A DNA stretch of 38,253 bases, taken from positions 1 through 38,253 of the forward strand of contig MLAK01001021.1 of NCBI GenBank assembly GCA_001839685.1, read 5' to 3'. This document shows positions 32,501 to 38,253 of the stretch, one piece after another; the stretch's first letter is position 1, and each line of letters opens with the position of its first letter. A program made the translations under genes and the position numbers. Origin of the DNA: Tritrichomonas foetus (Eukaryota; Parabasalia; Tritrichomonadida; Tritrichomonadidae). The notes below the pieces were generated by a model that saw nothing but the letters and a program-made list of their open reading frames with translations, ran no database searches and was not told where the DNA came from.

Positions 32501-32572
32501 TGTTCTCAAGTTGAACTAATCACTAACCACACATCACTGGTTTGCGTAATGCCAGAACAATTTGCTTTATAA
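20546..32572 (+). CDS. Dynein heavy chain, short inner-arm type, with degenerate AAA1
   Basis: A single open frame of 4008 residues, the size of single-headed axonemal inner-arm heavy chains. The tail and linker fill about 1-1390. P-loops lie at 1409 (AAA1), 1711 (AAA2), 2081 (AAA3) and 2401 (AAA4). Stalk coil 1 is about 2635-2720, the microtubule-binding domain about 2735-2830 and coil 2 about 2835-2930. AAA5, AAA6 and the C-terminal domain follow (YYMCPLYRT near the end). AAA1 is altered at every key point: Walker A GSPGTGRR (Lys and Thr both Arg), Walker B CFADI for CFDEF, sensor Asn replaced by Cys1512, and the AAA2 arginine finger replaced by Tyr1859. AAA2 keeps a perfect GPPNSGKS. AAA3 reads GPFGKT, two residues short. 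AAA4 has GPEGSGR, normal for axonemal dyneins. It is probably axonemal; motor activity is doubtful. Confidence 0.92.
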   Translation: MSAFNLKDTNLNIPLTGRQMIKRPPKSALTPRRVGKKNPIFDATTVEDQSDIYNIINPGGNEGDILLTARNPSLLAFRNKTQASRPKTALTSAREKRKAKKEAEIISPRNFSTLISKRPSTAMRESSRRVPETITREINTEKLSIAFDEDPIAYFSKRKDGRGHRFIYLNHVGDRSDPFFNPYQLTKVPFAEVNSEYFTMSANGVTHVISSGNTEHISLDRWSKESMLFSTIRKLKMFAQFFYWKPFRIWKNFVMRQRYNELSASIIAHPFFTHPGFFQTQLNILDIYVEPESKMTVEVMLEKHLLAFAREKKYELKDYFAEIADNVDKLNKYYAEYIKSITEAILALDAKIRDPRILQVKDSDFPEIKRRNPNLAQLMILEKKKAAKRVELTKMVNGQIIALGYFIRDIDYMLLEAIADSTRDCWRKASNIIFSDNSAVFQVQVSFSDDGKVVFSPTLEYLTDSIHNSLRGSLRTAGNLPRLLTEIKLRPHIRESHPDFKKLIEIGPKIEQMIERDDELNKIENKIIEYITESYKKAEMEAQKFTDFYSIYEIGKSWDVRNYITTRSGKPYDFVPGSEITGAEGDINFDDEPIVNMRSVRQDIQVFTNDHNRLDVFHPTTYCNAIYINSRSLLCELKPIPMNTLETLRSTLRTLLNEKVDRIKNALANYSKELKIEPKNLQQFVHYCELITKTSSLQPTIQEEINFIDDMYRLFGAFTMRLDVTEENQNPLPPQMQLFITAQQVAQSIKEQNMEHFTRNLKEMTKKLETKLQKYLDMASSQPSSISEAEPDRLKVDIAQLREKVKKVNPEIKTYLHYQEVLGIKYCDFKSLHDVIDTLDFDERLFTAVSKWQLIDSSSMKTPFSTIDIDEFSSAVLDLERDLYNLNSLTRLPTPLLSELTTRLNSVAPYLEQIKQLASSNMQHRHWQVLFEECGLPGSYHSDIKLDEIVQLGILADKDRIDSETRVAVGESQLEEEFKQIQNRWCAVQLPILDGQTKSEDSLLLDNVENMISEIEDAVLALTRMCSLPFVHGVRDQVSKLQSSLENAALILQAWQLFQRNWVLLSSLFLHEDTKNALQQQSTRFNWVRRRWVSIIRHTSKDLSLLIVCQFPSLLEMLHENNSALEGILASLGLFVDAKRAVLPRLFVLGNYDVLQLVSFTGFANLRPIISRLFMGMADVDTNDTDHTPASQQQYQRVRIHGLICPNKESIMFSKNLLISGSIEHWMPSLIEMMKYTFTDGFNGLMNKIKSLQLVDWIINTPTHMMYLALQVLFTREVDECFNQLETNIHSFENYEKKLFMKYQEVSSLLDTPLTSSEIQKAGIALTVLSNFIEVIKFLGVDQTRKHWWNQAPKIRHSSESQKMSIVINDDIIDFGWELWGSIRPAILTPSMQRAVHIAALDKCSMILGSPGTGRRTCVESLAMLYGRYLFHVPAFPDFSDNVISRIVAGASMMGAWACFADIDQLPYNAVSHLYDVVYAYSEGLASSSNRINIDGRITELNQASRIFFTACAIPTELPPQFRTKAKPVALSAPERKIIIEIKLTANGFKSAKAVAAKLDSFVPSVVNSFKQDLYTSSSFGHITSIIEKMRELLREVKYPTFTIAFDSTRASEEYVAARASYIHFSNFLPSEYTKILLQMLFNCFQIFDNFETFKGKIVNPNCFKEENEINILASTIKGEINESLPALYIENQTIDLFTLLNSHRVVIIHGPPNSGKSKVLSILKSSVSKIIENRQNKSQTENDLVLIKRIKIEKIFNGSDSWVRNFGNLISDPSTGSIRAHGKISSAINHLRDNSEGAMKILLFDGPLTHEFQQFISQLASQNMSKLNSFDYVNFGDDFKIVIETTKIDELSPYIIPYCGILPMKHVIDKFESTDTDMILARVFNHSLADKVREIFGEVINLTIKYLYHIENQVCYADSKEIMKDGNIILVDRLPTHSAILLRGMIESGDVDVNFKEQVNIGVIYSTFLAFSGILNVTQRNSFDSWIRSSFHIVLSTDWSEFGVPPHFSDIYPRPCLSSHRVINGNLAPHDMVIIDQKAVNFPYSNVFINNVVVPTANFIELSLIFKAYMKQNQSILLSGPFGKTSFLRFFFSTETDYQPIFIPTSSTKTAEAIYNFIDIHTTITTKFATSSKKIVFIFEDISPNNSQVMEFIRMILTTYSLTLYSPSDPKLYEKVDLHDFAVISTTEDLSKLPARFISLFALVQILPMQMEAVKYVLTNIFTAFEVSPVFTTKLLNFLNTCMLQVDGFPKTLPNLCRLIDLICRMEERKASNDNETETLIRTMVSEINSYVCAANKNSINSVSDIVKDFYPNSKGGTDLKDNENFFYSEFSINSENALVVKAAAHEIHFIREELEFYLQVYNNSASEKIVLKFFTPVMKTWALLHRAFTCPGGHAIIVGPEGSGRFTLTRFVAHMSEFDFVHINGKKKMQCDNNEYLYAIMRDIVTNSALLNKKSILFIRQRGSRISQDLQIVLDFVRNQDFTCFFSKQGLEDLYIKFASGQQQRPEQRYAIFNQIRHVIKMNFHLSIAINNEACQLFNDIGAVQVNIEDFSHEELIDTAKYALSPPIYTNVLGSYLHHIPQIIEHLHTLATIDHSFVRLNHYYDFIDSFAQTVSADYQELFTHSGHLVAALRFLGSLEEESQNIDRKLDVIAPNLQRLTMDVDALQVSFSSKKEAIETRRKQISEELKEKTDAVKRAQDEVEYLENSVASLLPQVLNSQKQIEELTLNDIETIRINADDPSPSLKLMLEVLCIFLDYPISYDRGGYKLLMDNDFTQLLLSRIKYQIIPVTVLQQVMPYFDDSSFSSKEMGTVAPALQNIYEWISSICKHAMTSDKLIKKKDELEKLEIQFNETVEEAKLEQQSISQVEEQLEEEIKYLDNSLSSKQTTESEYEQINSKKQNIDAILNNMEGLIERWNTESSSVSSQREIIVGDSLIYAFYISYCGMFDDVDKSSLLKNVMDEVKGAGFSTSFNDPIQAITDRFLKTNYTDSAFNIEQTYVHDAALDLYHINATMRAPLVIDPDMLIEFYFTKSKQYKNLVIASQTNQGLDSIISNAISEGRTLLLFDVDTLHPYVTPLLTLHKLGQSDSLSKEIRIGTKMTTWDPKFKLIMFTNHRNIEDIPIELLVRSSVVDVSNSSLLAMRSILNNTFVEFYDPNSLSILIEYQRMEMECRVSKDKHEREILESIADAVSKSTANPGMDFLSNEELLRDILQSKDLYFQAVSRYETYEQNRGQVLKITSPFSIVIDSVMTVWKAISRYLCRLSSYNSFSYAAFVTVVANSLQMPGISKQNSQSPENQLSLGLQIIHQVLNWVFPSISFRDSVVLMFIIVFLRDVNNEKIRLNDLDVICRHLAEEHNSSIDLGKVELGIGDPLEHMKFTNIRNVFTFVQRYIADMFGNEFGNNIPIFQVENIISQNASMPTLIMSSPNHNPSSLIQLYISLKTRGDNFEPISLYSSSDHLKNVRKVVTSAMSRGTRVLLHVTQPSFEIASLLSDVYSTMLNTSLHTNFRLMVSCNSPEFLPHRLIENSRKLRYSDFPSIRHQILQIYHHHSTSIRSSTNPKAVKKLAYATALSYSLLKYRQILTPLSYASYFDIRNTIFRDIFEKMRPIIDNSNVIPMSVIRDYIQDNCFGASVIDAFDRRKIRSLVFSIFANNFLDDDFAYCSGYPDSDRYQMPMEMPLSNYNSFAQKMPVFASADGLLMNRSCSSCVRDWMLSRWITKGIIKLSPSIKTQPTQNQLDARLDGYIMSLPELVDLKMLNKYVSLSPTLQVLKSEAESFNNVIIKIKNELSASELSDEAEELLLGTAPQKWRSWVLYDASKSSPRFLSFLSEKREFLNHCITTAAVEVVDVRLFANLRGLLHAYLYEVAIKRGMPADSATIEFSTLEKDQKPPPNFIVLSGVHLFCGTYSNCKLVINSQSRTVQEFPRILCSVSKAVQRGKDYYMCPLYRTLYIDHNSRQSVQNYTDGQADNLIWYVSLRSDCSQVELITNHTSLVCVMPEQFAL

Positions 32573-32899
32573 TAATTTATTTTTGATATTAGTTTTTGTT
32601 TGTCATTCCAATACATATTTTATTTTGTTTAAAAAATTATTTGTTCTATCACTTTAAATTCTTTTTTTGTAATGCTATTCTATTTTATATTGTTTTCTCA
32701 CTTTCTTTTCAAAGTTAAATTTTGAATGAATTATCAATAATCAAAGCAGGTAAAACTAGTAATTCAGTTTCATAAAAATATCATAGAATGATTACATAAA
32801 TGGTATTCTATTTATTAAGAATTATATAAATTAATATAATATTAAAAAATAATTACATCCGCTTATTGTAGTACTACTAGTAGTTATCACTAAAAATGC
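32573..32899. other. Intergenic region between convergent genes
   Basis: About 330 AT-rich bases holding the 3' ends of the dynein (+) and WD-repeat (-) genes. A 12-bp perfect palindrome, ACTACTAGTAGT, sits at 32873-32884 close to the WD-repeat stop codon. No gene is visible. Confidence 0.5.
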
Positions 32900-34408
32900 T
32901 CAAACTTGTTGTGCATTATTGAACTTTGGATCAAGAAGATATCGAAACCAATACGGAACAGATTCATTTGCAAAATTTGTCCATATTGCTTTTCCTTTAT
33001 TGTCAAATGCAGTAATCAAGATTTTCTTTTCTATTATTCTTTTGATGAGTTTGGTTATTTCTTTTCTTTGGGTTGACATTGAATCTAAACACAATTTTGG
33101 CAAAATTGGAGGAATAACCAATCTGACAGAACCAGAAGATACATCAAAAGATAATGGAAAGTAAAGTGTGGGCTTTTTCGAAAGCTGATTCAGAATCGTA
33201 CTGAGTTTTGTCACACCGAAATTTTTTTCTTGTTCAAAAGTTTCCAAATTCCATAAAGAAACTTCTTTTTGTGCTGTCTTACACAAAAATGAAGTAGATT
33301 GAGGAATTCGAACAGCTTTTACGTAAGATTTACCACCATTTATCTTTCTAACAATTTCATTTTCCATATTTATACAAAAAAGTGCGTTGTCATTTGCAGC
33401 AATATGGAAAAATTTACTACAATTTGAAGAAATTCCATACAAAATATGTTTTCGAATTTCTATTTGACCAAATCCATTTTCATTCATATCATAAATGTTT
33501 CCTTCTGATGTGAAAACAACAAATTTTTGAGCTCGAGGGAAAATTGACACAATTTTTGAATCATACTTATGCGTTTCAATGATAGAAAAATTATTGGAAA
33601 CATCAACAATGAAAACACTTCCATCAAGGAAGCCGATGGCTGCTTGAGGACAGTTGAAAGAAATGACTTTCGCAGCAGAATCATATAAATAGATTTCTTT
33701 TTGTTCACCTGATTCTAATTCATAATGAATTAATTTCCCATTGTTCGTTCCAAACAAAATATTTGATTGCACATTCGTTTTTTCAGTTAATAAATACTTG
33801 TTTTGAGTTTTACTTTTATTTTCTGTCTGAATGTTTTGCAAATTTTTGTCAGATTGATTGTTAAAGTTACCACTAGCGAAATTGGAATTTGCAATATTAA
33901 ATAAAGCCAGACAATGTGCAGAATTTACCAAATTTATTGATCTGTAGGATTGAATTGTTGTTCCCGAAATTGTTGAAATTAGAATTCGTGGTTCAGAAGA
34001 TGAAGTGATGAGAGTGTCTTCATTTGCAATTGCAACAGCAAGAACATAATCGGTATGTTCATTAAATCGTACAAAATTTGGGATATTTTCTAAATCAAAA
34101 AGCTCATTCACTGTTGTGACTGCAACGGTTGTGTCAAATGATGCAGACGCAAAGTACTTTTCGCTTATACACATTGTTGAAATCCATGATGCATGCAACA
34201 TAATTGATCTTTTAGTGGTGTAATTTTTCCCATCAAAAATGAAAACTCGTCCATCATTGGAAGAACAAATTAAATCATAATTGTTAGATTCTGAATTGGA
34301 AGTGCTTTTAGATGATTTCCCATTATGTATCAGAATACAAGAGAATGGCTTCATTTGAAAGGCATCAAATGGCGTGATCTGTGCATGCACACTCACGTCG
34401 AAATTCAT
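32900..34408 (-). CDS. WD40-repeat protein, WDR48/UAF1-like
   Basis: A 502-residue predicted beta-propeller. WD-type blades are visible near residues 45-70 (LICSSNDGRVFIFDG), 72-100 (HASWISTMCISEKYFASASFD) and 115-145 (FNEHTDYVLAVAIANEDTLITSS), with more degenerate blades to about 400. The segment after the propeller (SLWNLETFEQEKNFGVTKL, then KKPTLYFPLSFDVSSGSVRLVIPP) resembles the linker and SLD region of WDR48/UAF1/Bun107. That family activates ubiquitin-specific proteases USP1/12/46. An Asn/Ser/Lys-rich insert interrupts the middle (about 190-225). WD signatures are weak, so the family call is tentative. It is convergent with the dynein gene. The initiator-like TCAAGT is about 33 bases before the start. 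Confidence 0.65.
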   Translation of the reverse strand: MNFDVSVHAQITPFDAFQMKPFSCILIHNGKSSKSTSNSESNNYDLICSSNDGRVFIFDGKNYTTKRSIMLHASWISTMCISEKYFASASFDTTVAVTTVNELFDLENIPNFVRFNEHTDYVLAVAIANEDTLITSSSEPRILISTISGTTIQSYRSINLVNSAHCLALFNIANSNFASGNFNNQSDKNLQNIQTENKSKTQNKYLLTEKTNVQSNILFGTNNGKLIHYELESGEQKEIYLYDSAAKVISFNCPQAAIGFLDGSVFIVDVSNNFSIIETHKYDSKIVSIFPRAQKFVVFTSEGNIYDMNENGFGQIEIRKHILYGISSNCSKFFHIAANDNALFCINMENEIVRKINGGKSYVKAVRIPQSTSFLCKTAQKEVSLWNLETFEQEKNFGVTKLSTILNQLSKKPTLYFPLSFDVSSGSVRLVIPPILPKLCLDSMSTQRKEITKLIKRIIEKKILITAFDNKGKAIWTNFANESVPYWFRYLLDPKFNNAQQV

Positions 34409-35607
34409 AATAGCGACCGTTTAAAAAAGAAATTCACTTGATAAATAGTTGTTAAAAAACGTGAAAGGATCTTGATAGTAAAGATGAGAATTAAGATAAT
34501 TTCTGGTTGATGACTAGTTCTAGACATATCAAGAATTATACACAAAATACTTGAGGGGAAAACAGTCATTATAATAATTTAATTAATTTTTTCCCCAAAT
34601 CGTATAATTCATGTTGGTACATTATGTCTTTTTTCCGATGTTTAAAAATAGTAAAAGTATGAATATATATATTATATTTAAACATAGAATTATTAAATGG
34701 AATAATTGTTTATGGAACAACAAGTATAGGAAAACACAATATAGAATAATATTAGGCAAAATGATTTCATGCTTCAAAAAAATATTCCTAATTACTCAGA
34801 ATTGAGACTGATGCCAAAAATAATGAACCATCAGTTCATTGAATTCAAATGATAACTTACGTACAAAAACTGAAAAAATAGAAAATGCGTAGACCGTAAA
34901 ATAAAAGAAAAAAAAAAGAAAAAAGCAGAATTTGATTATGATATCAAGATTTGTATGAAGGAAAAGAAATAGGAAGAAATGAAAATCAAAAATCTAAGTA
35001 TGCCATATATAAATTACGATCTTGAAAGAAGATAATCATGCAATGATATTGAGCCGGTGAGAATCGGCAATTTTCCGCTTTCAAAAAATTTATATCGTAT
35101 GATGAAAAATTGAATAGGTATTTGTGTCCTCAAGGATTACATGGGCAAATGAATAGATTATCATTTATTTGGAAGAACTCGAAGTAAATTTACATAAAAC
35201 TTCTAATGTGATTGGTTATACCACACTATAAGGCCATTTCATATATATTAGAAAAACAATTTAGAGCAATATGAAATAAGAAAGTTAATAATTTTGCAAA
35301 TAATGCTAAAAATATAGTTTATATGACTTTTACAGTCCTAAAAAAGCGAATTAATCATGAGGGAAGTGGATATTTTTCAGAGAAAAAATTACATTAAAAA
35401 TTACATATTTCAGAGAAAAAATCCGTTGAGTTCTCAATTACTATTATATTTCTGCTTCTTTTCAACTTTTTAATAAAAACACGTTTATCTAATTTCCGGC
35501 GAAAAATCAAATTTTTCAATACATATATTGAACCATTTGAAAGAATTTCTCATTGAATTTCGAATTCTCCTATAAGAAAAAGTTCAACATGAAATCCAAA
35601 TTTCGCA
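34409..35607. other. Gene-free intergenic region
   Basis: About 1.2 kb of AT-rich DNA between two divergent genes. The longest open stretch (34611-34805) is Lys/Ile/Asn-rich with no domain and is probably chance. A small GC hairpin, GCCG/CGGC (35053-35068), is followed by CAATTTTCC, but no known RNA fits. The end carries AGTTCAACATG, a possible initiator for the CTL gene. Confidence 0.45.
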
Positions 35608-35618
35608 ATGGCGTATAA
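35589..35618 (+). promoter_or_regulatory. Nine-codon upstream open frame overlapping the CTL start
   Basis: An ATG 19 bases before the chosen start opens a nine-codon frame ending TAA at 35616-35618, so it overlaps the first codons of the main gene in another frame. If transcripts begin at the A of TTCAAC (35586), this ATG would be only three bases from the 5' end and probably skipped. Confidence 0.4.
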
Positions 35619-37713
35619 CCCATCAATACCTCCGGGGTACCCACAACAGGGATACCCGCCAAGCACGTACAACCCATATGCTCAACCAGGAACCAATAAT
35701 TATCAGATGCCACAGCAACAGCAGCAGGCTTACCCCCCACCTGGCGGTTATGTTCCTCAATTGCAATCTTATCAGCAGCCAGCAGGCAATTCAGCCTATC
35801 AAAATTATCCAAATTATGATGCCATGCAGCCTCAGCAAGGAGCCATCCCTCAAGGCTACCAAACAGTACAACAGACTCCATCAATACAACAGACCCAAAC
35901 TTACGGCAGTCCAACCTATAGTACTAATCCTTATGATTACAATAATGCTCAAAATCCAAATACTTCAAATAACTATGCCAATACAAAGGGAAACGGAGAC
36001 GATGGAGTTCAATACGCTTATACAGCAGGCGAGAATGCCCACTATTCATACGATCCAAACAATATCCAATATCAAGCCATGACTGTTGATCAATGGGGCT
36101 CCATTCCGGCCGACCAAACACAGTACAGTCAATATTGGAGCGATTCTTCATCATTTGAGCCTGAGACATTTTCAAAGAATGTCAAAGAGCAAACAAAATG
36201 GAATGATTTAGGTTGGTTAATTGCATTTTGGATTAATTTTGTAGCTTTTATCGTTGTTTTTGCAATTGTTGTTATAAAAGGCCGTGAAAATTGGGATCTT
36301 TTCTTTTATGGCGGTGGAAGTTATTATCCATACCAATATTCATCAAACACAAATAGTGCGATACATCTGAAATTCAATCAGTCCAATTGGGAAAGTCTGA
36401 GTGTGAAAGAGAAGGAAATCCAATATTTAAAGATGATACAGAAGCAGAAAAAGCTAGAAATGAGAATTCAATCAGAAAAATCCCAAAAAAGCGATTACTA
36501 CTACGATGATGATGACGATTATTATCATGAATCAACTACCTTTAATACAAAAGTTATTCAATACACAGTAGGATTTGGCTTTGCCATTGCTATTGTTATT
36601 AATATTATCCATGGTGTGTATGTTACACTTGCTCCTGTTTTTTACATCAAATTTGGTTTTGTAATGATAGTCATAGTTGCTCTTTTATGTTGTGTTCCAG
36701 CATTTTTATTGAAAGTTTATCCTATCTTGATATTCCCTGCCATCGTCATCTTACTCGTAATTTGTTGTTACTGCTGCATAAAAAAGAAGATCCCACTTAG
36801 TGCTGCCATGCTTAAACAAGCCTGTACACTTTTATGGAAGAATCCAACAATTTTCATTGTAATGTTCATCGAACTTATCATTGAAATTATTGTCAGTATC
36901 ATGTTTGTCTTTGCTGTTCTTTTTGTTGTTATTAGTGACTGGTCATACTGGATCTATATTTACTTCCTTTTAGCATTCTTTTGGATCACTTTCACATTTG
37001 GCTATGTTGTTTATCTTACAACAGCCGGTGTTGCTGCCCAATGGTATTTCTTACATGATACAGAATACATGCCAAAGATGGCAGTATGGGCCAGCTTCAA
37101 ACGTGCAGTCACTACATCGTTCGGAAGTGCTTCACTTGCTGGATTTTTAATGGCTGTTGTAAACGTTTGTAAAGCGATTGCAAATGATGCAAGAAGCCAA
37201 GGAGGTATTATTGCACTTATTGCATGCATTGCTTATTGTATTCTCTTGATTATTGAATGCTTTTTAGCAATGATTACACGCTTCGCACTTATTTATTGTG
37301 CAACTTTTGGTGTTCCATTTAAGGAAGGATGTCGAAGATGGACCGAGTTGGAAACGAAACAGTTCGTTGGAACATTATTAAACAGTTGCATTATTTCAAC
37401 TGCACTTGGAATGAATATGTTTGTCTTCTGTGTTGGTGCTGCAGTACTTGGATTTGGTGTTGGATATATCTTTATGCCTCATAACATTTACTTACTTATT
37501 TTCCTACCAGTCGCATCTTTATTATTCACATTATGCATGTTTTCTGTTCTTGAAACACCAATTGAAACACTAGCTGACACATTATTTGTATGTTTTGTTG
37601 AGCGTCCTGAAAATTTGAAGACAACTGCAAATGAATTATATGAGAAACTTGTTGATGCTTACGGAAGTGCCTTGGAAGCGGAGATTCAAATTCAAAATAG
37701 TTCAAAGCAATAA
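35608..37713 (+). CDS. CTL/SLC44-family (Pns1-like) membrane transporter
   Basis: A 701-residue polytopic protein of the choline transporter-like family. The first 130 residues are Pro/Gln/Tyr-rich with PPGYPQQGYPP-type repeats and are probably cytosolic and disordered. Helix 1 is about 202-224. A large, charged loop of about 90 residues follows, including an acidic/Tyr run DYYYDDDDDYYHE. Further helices continue to about 660. Family signatures are TTAGVAAQWYFL, RAVTTSFGSASLAGFL, the segment RFALIYCATFGVPFKEGC, and the terminal DTLFVCFVERPENLK, close to fungal Pns1 proteins. Choline or ethanolamine transport is known for some animal members, while yeast Pns1 has no settled substrate. The ATG at 35608 begins the frame cleanly, but an out-of-frame ATG lies 19 bases before it. 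Confidence 0.86.
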   Translation: MAYNPSIPPGYPQQGYPPSTYNPYAQPGTNNYQMPQQQQQAYPPPGGYVPQLQSYQQPAGNSAYQNYPNYDAMQPQQGAIPQGYQTVQQTPSIQQTQTYGSPTYSTNPYDYNNAQNPNTSNNYANTKGNGDDGVQYAYTAGENAHYSYDPNNIQYQAMTVDQWGSIPADQTQYSQYWSDSSSFEPETFSKNVKEQTKWNDLGWLIAFWINFVAFIVVFAIVVIKGRENWDLFFYGGGSYYPYQYSSNTNSAIHLKFNQSNWESLSVKEKEIQYLKMIQKQKKLEMRIQSEKSQKSDYYYDDDDDYYHESTTFNTKVIQYTVGFGFAIAIVINIIHGVYVTLAPVFYIKFGFVMIVIVALLCCVPAFLLKVYPILIFPAIVILLVICCYCCIKKKIPLSAAMLKQACTLLWKNPTIFIVMFIELIIEIIVSIMFVFAVLFVVISDWSYWIYIYFLLAFFWITFTFGYVVYLTTAGVAAQWYFLHDTEYMPKMAVWASFKRAVTTSFGSASLAGFLMAVVNVCKAIANDARSQGGIIALIACIAYCILLIIECFLAMITRFALIYCATFGVPFKEGCRRWTELETKQFVGTLLNSCIISTALGMNMFVFCVGAAVLGFGVGYIFMPHNIYLLIFLPVASLLFTLCMFSVLETPIETLADTLFVCFVERPENLKTTANELYEKLVDAYGSALEAEIQIQNSSKQ

Positions 37714-38253
37714 TTCTTTAACGAAAATAGCGATGTATATTAAAACTAATTAAATATTATATTTCAAATTTTTACTATTTGATTCGGTAAATTCGAATTA
37801 AAAAAAATTTTCTTGGATTTTATATATATTCAGGTCAATTAATTCCATGAAGATCAAAAGACATATGACACTTTTGGAAGTTGGTTTTTGATCATAAAAT
37901 ACACATTAGATATCCAGATTATATTTCAAATTGGGTATTTCCACGTCATTCTTCAATTGTCAAGGTGACGACATTCCAAACGAATTTGTTATGAATCATT
38001 CATTTTTTGATCATAGAAACACTTTTCCAATAGGGTATTCTAATCACACGATTTGGTGAGCCGAATTTCTGAGATTTCCTAAGATATTGAAATTTGAATG
38101 AAACATTGAATTTTTGATATAAAATATTTTATATCATTATAATTTGACCTAGAATTTTAGCCTTTTAAGATTTTTGAATAAAATTGAATATTAAACAGTC
38201 ATGATCTTGAATCATATATTATGTTTGAATCATGACCTCCCCCTATAAATATC
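37714..38253. other. Gene-free 3' flank
   Basis: About 540 AT-rich bases after the CTL gene, with no open frame. It contains a 22-bp perfect palindrome at 38115-38136 (half TGATATAAAAT and its complement). No other structure is seen before the window ends. Confidence 0.5.
38115..38136. repeat. 22-bp perfect palindrome
   Basis: Two 11-base halves, TGATATAAAAT and its exact reverse complement, meet without a spacer. It is composed almost only of A and T, so it could extrude as a cruciform or bind a dimeric protein. AT-rich DNA makes shorter palindromes common, but 22 bases without mismatch is unusual. Confidence 0.75.

Noticed and set aside
32873..32884. 12-bp palindrome ACTACTAGTAGT
   Set aside because: It is short enough to occur by chance and has no linked feature.
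32919..33164. Plus-strand 81-codon frame inside the WD-repeat gene
   Set aside because: It is an antisense shadow of the longer minus-strand coding sequence, which has recognisable repeats.
34611..34805. 64-codon open stretch in the gap before the CTL gene
   Set aside because: Composition is Lys/Ile/Asn-dominated, typical of chance frames in AT-rich DNA, and there is no domain.
35053..35080. GCCG/CGGC hairpin followed by CAATTTTCC, resembling an snRNA Sm site
   Set aside because: The stem is only four pairs, and no U1, U2, U4, U5 or U6 core sequence was found nearby.

Overview
The window looks like nuclear DNA of a parabasalid (trichomonad) protist, most likely Tritrichomonas- or Trichomonas-like. 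The signs are AT-rich intergenic DNA, compact and almost intron-free genes, two R2R3 Myb-type regulators, and one spliceosomal intron ending in the fused branch-site/acceptor ACTAACACACAG that is known from Trichomonas. Many start codons also have a TCA initiator-like motif a short distance upstream. I see no rRNA, tRNA, CRISPR array or recognisable transposase.

Layout. 0-1.7 kb: Myb gene 1, whose C-terminal tail lies in the -1 frame. 1.7-3.1 kb: gene-free. 3.1-4.0 kb: PQ-loop membrane protein. 4.7-6.4 kb: SNF1/AMPK-related kinase interrupted by a 188-bp intron. 6.7-7.9 kb (-): PP1-like phosphatase with a C-terminal extension. 7.9-9.8 kb: gene-free, with a compact GC-rich inverted-repeat element. 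9.85-10.2 kb: small Pro/Ser/Thr-rich protein with a hydrophobic N-terminus. 11.3-12.0 kb: Myb gene 2. 12.3-13.3 kb: four-helix membrane protein with a PTP-rich loop. 13.5-13.8 kb (-): secreted-type protein with four CX3C motifs. 14.1-16.3 kb: N-myristoylation-type TCAF/M60-like protein whose protease site is degraded. 16.6-18.1 kb (-): canonical poly(A) polymerase. 18.9-19.5 kb (-): SNARE with a CaaX end. 19.7-20.1 kb: unknown small protein, divergent from the SNARE. 20.5-32.6 kb: a complete, intron-free 4008-residue dynein heavy chain whose main motor site AAA1 has lost its catalytic residues. 32.9-34.4 kb (-): WDR48-like beta-propeller. 35.6-37.7 kb: CTL/SLC44 (Pns1-like) transporter with a Pro/Gln/Tyr-rich N-terminus.

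The genes are not an operon. They are a typical mixture of signalling (kinase, phosphatase), transcription (Myb), mRNA 3'-end processing (poly(A) polymerase), trafficking (SNARE, PQ-loop, CTL), surface or secreted proteins and the flagellar cytoskeleton (dynein). The points most worth following are the apparently ATPase-dead dynein, the secreted tandem CX3C protein, the pseudo-peptidase, the intron, the lipid-anchor SNARE with Asp in its zero layer, and two kinds of repeated intergenic sequence.
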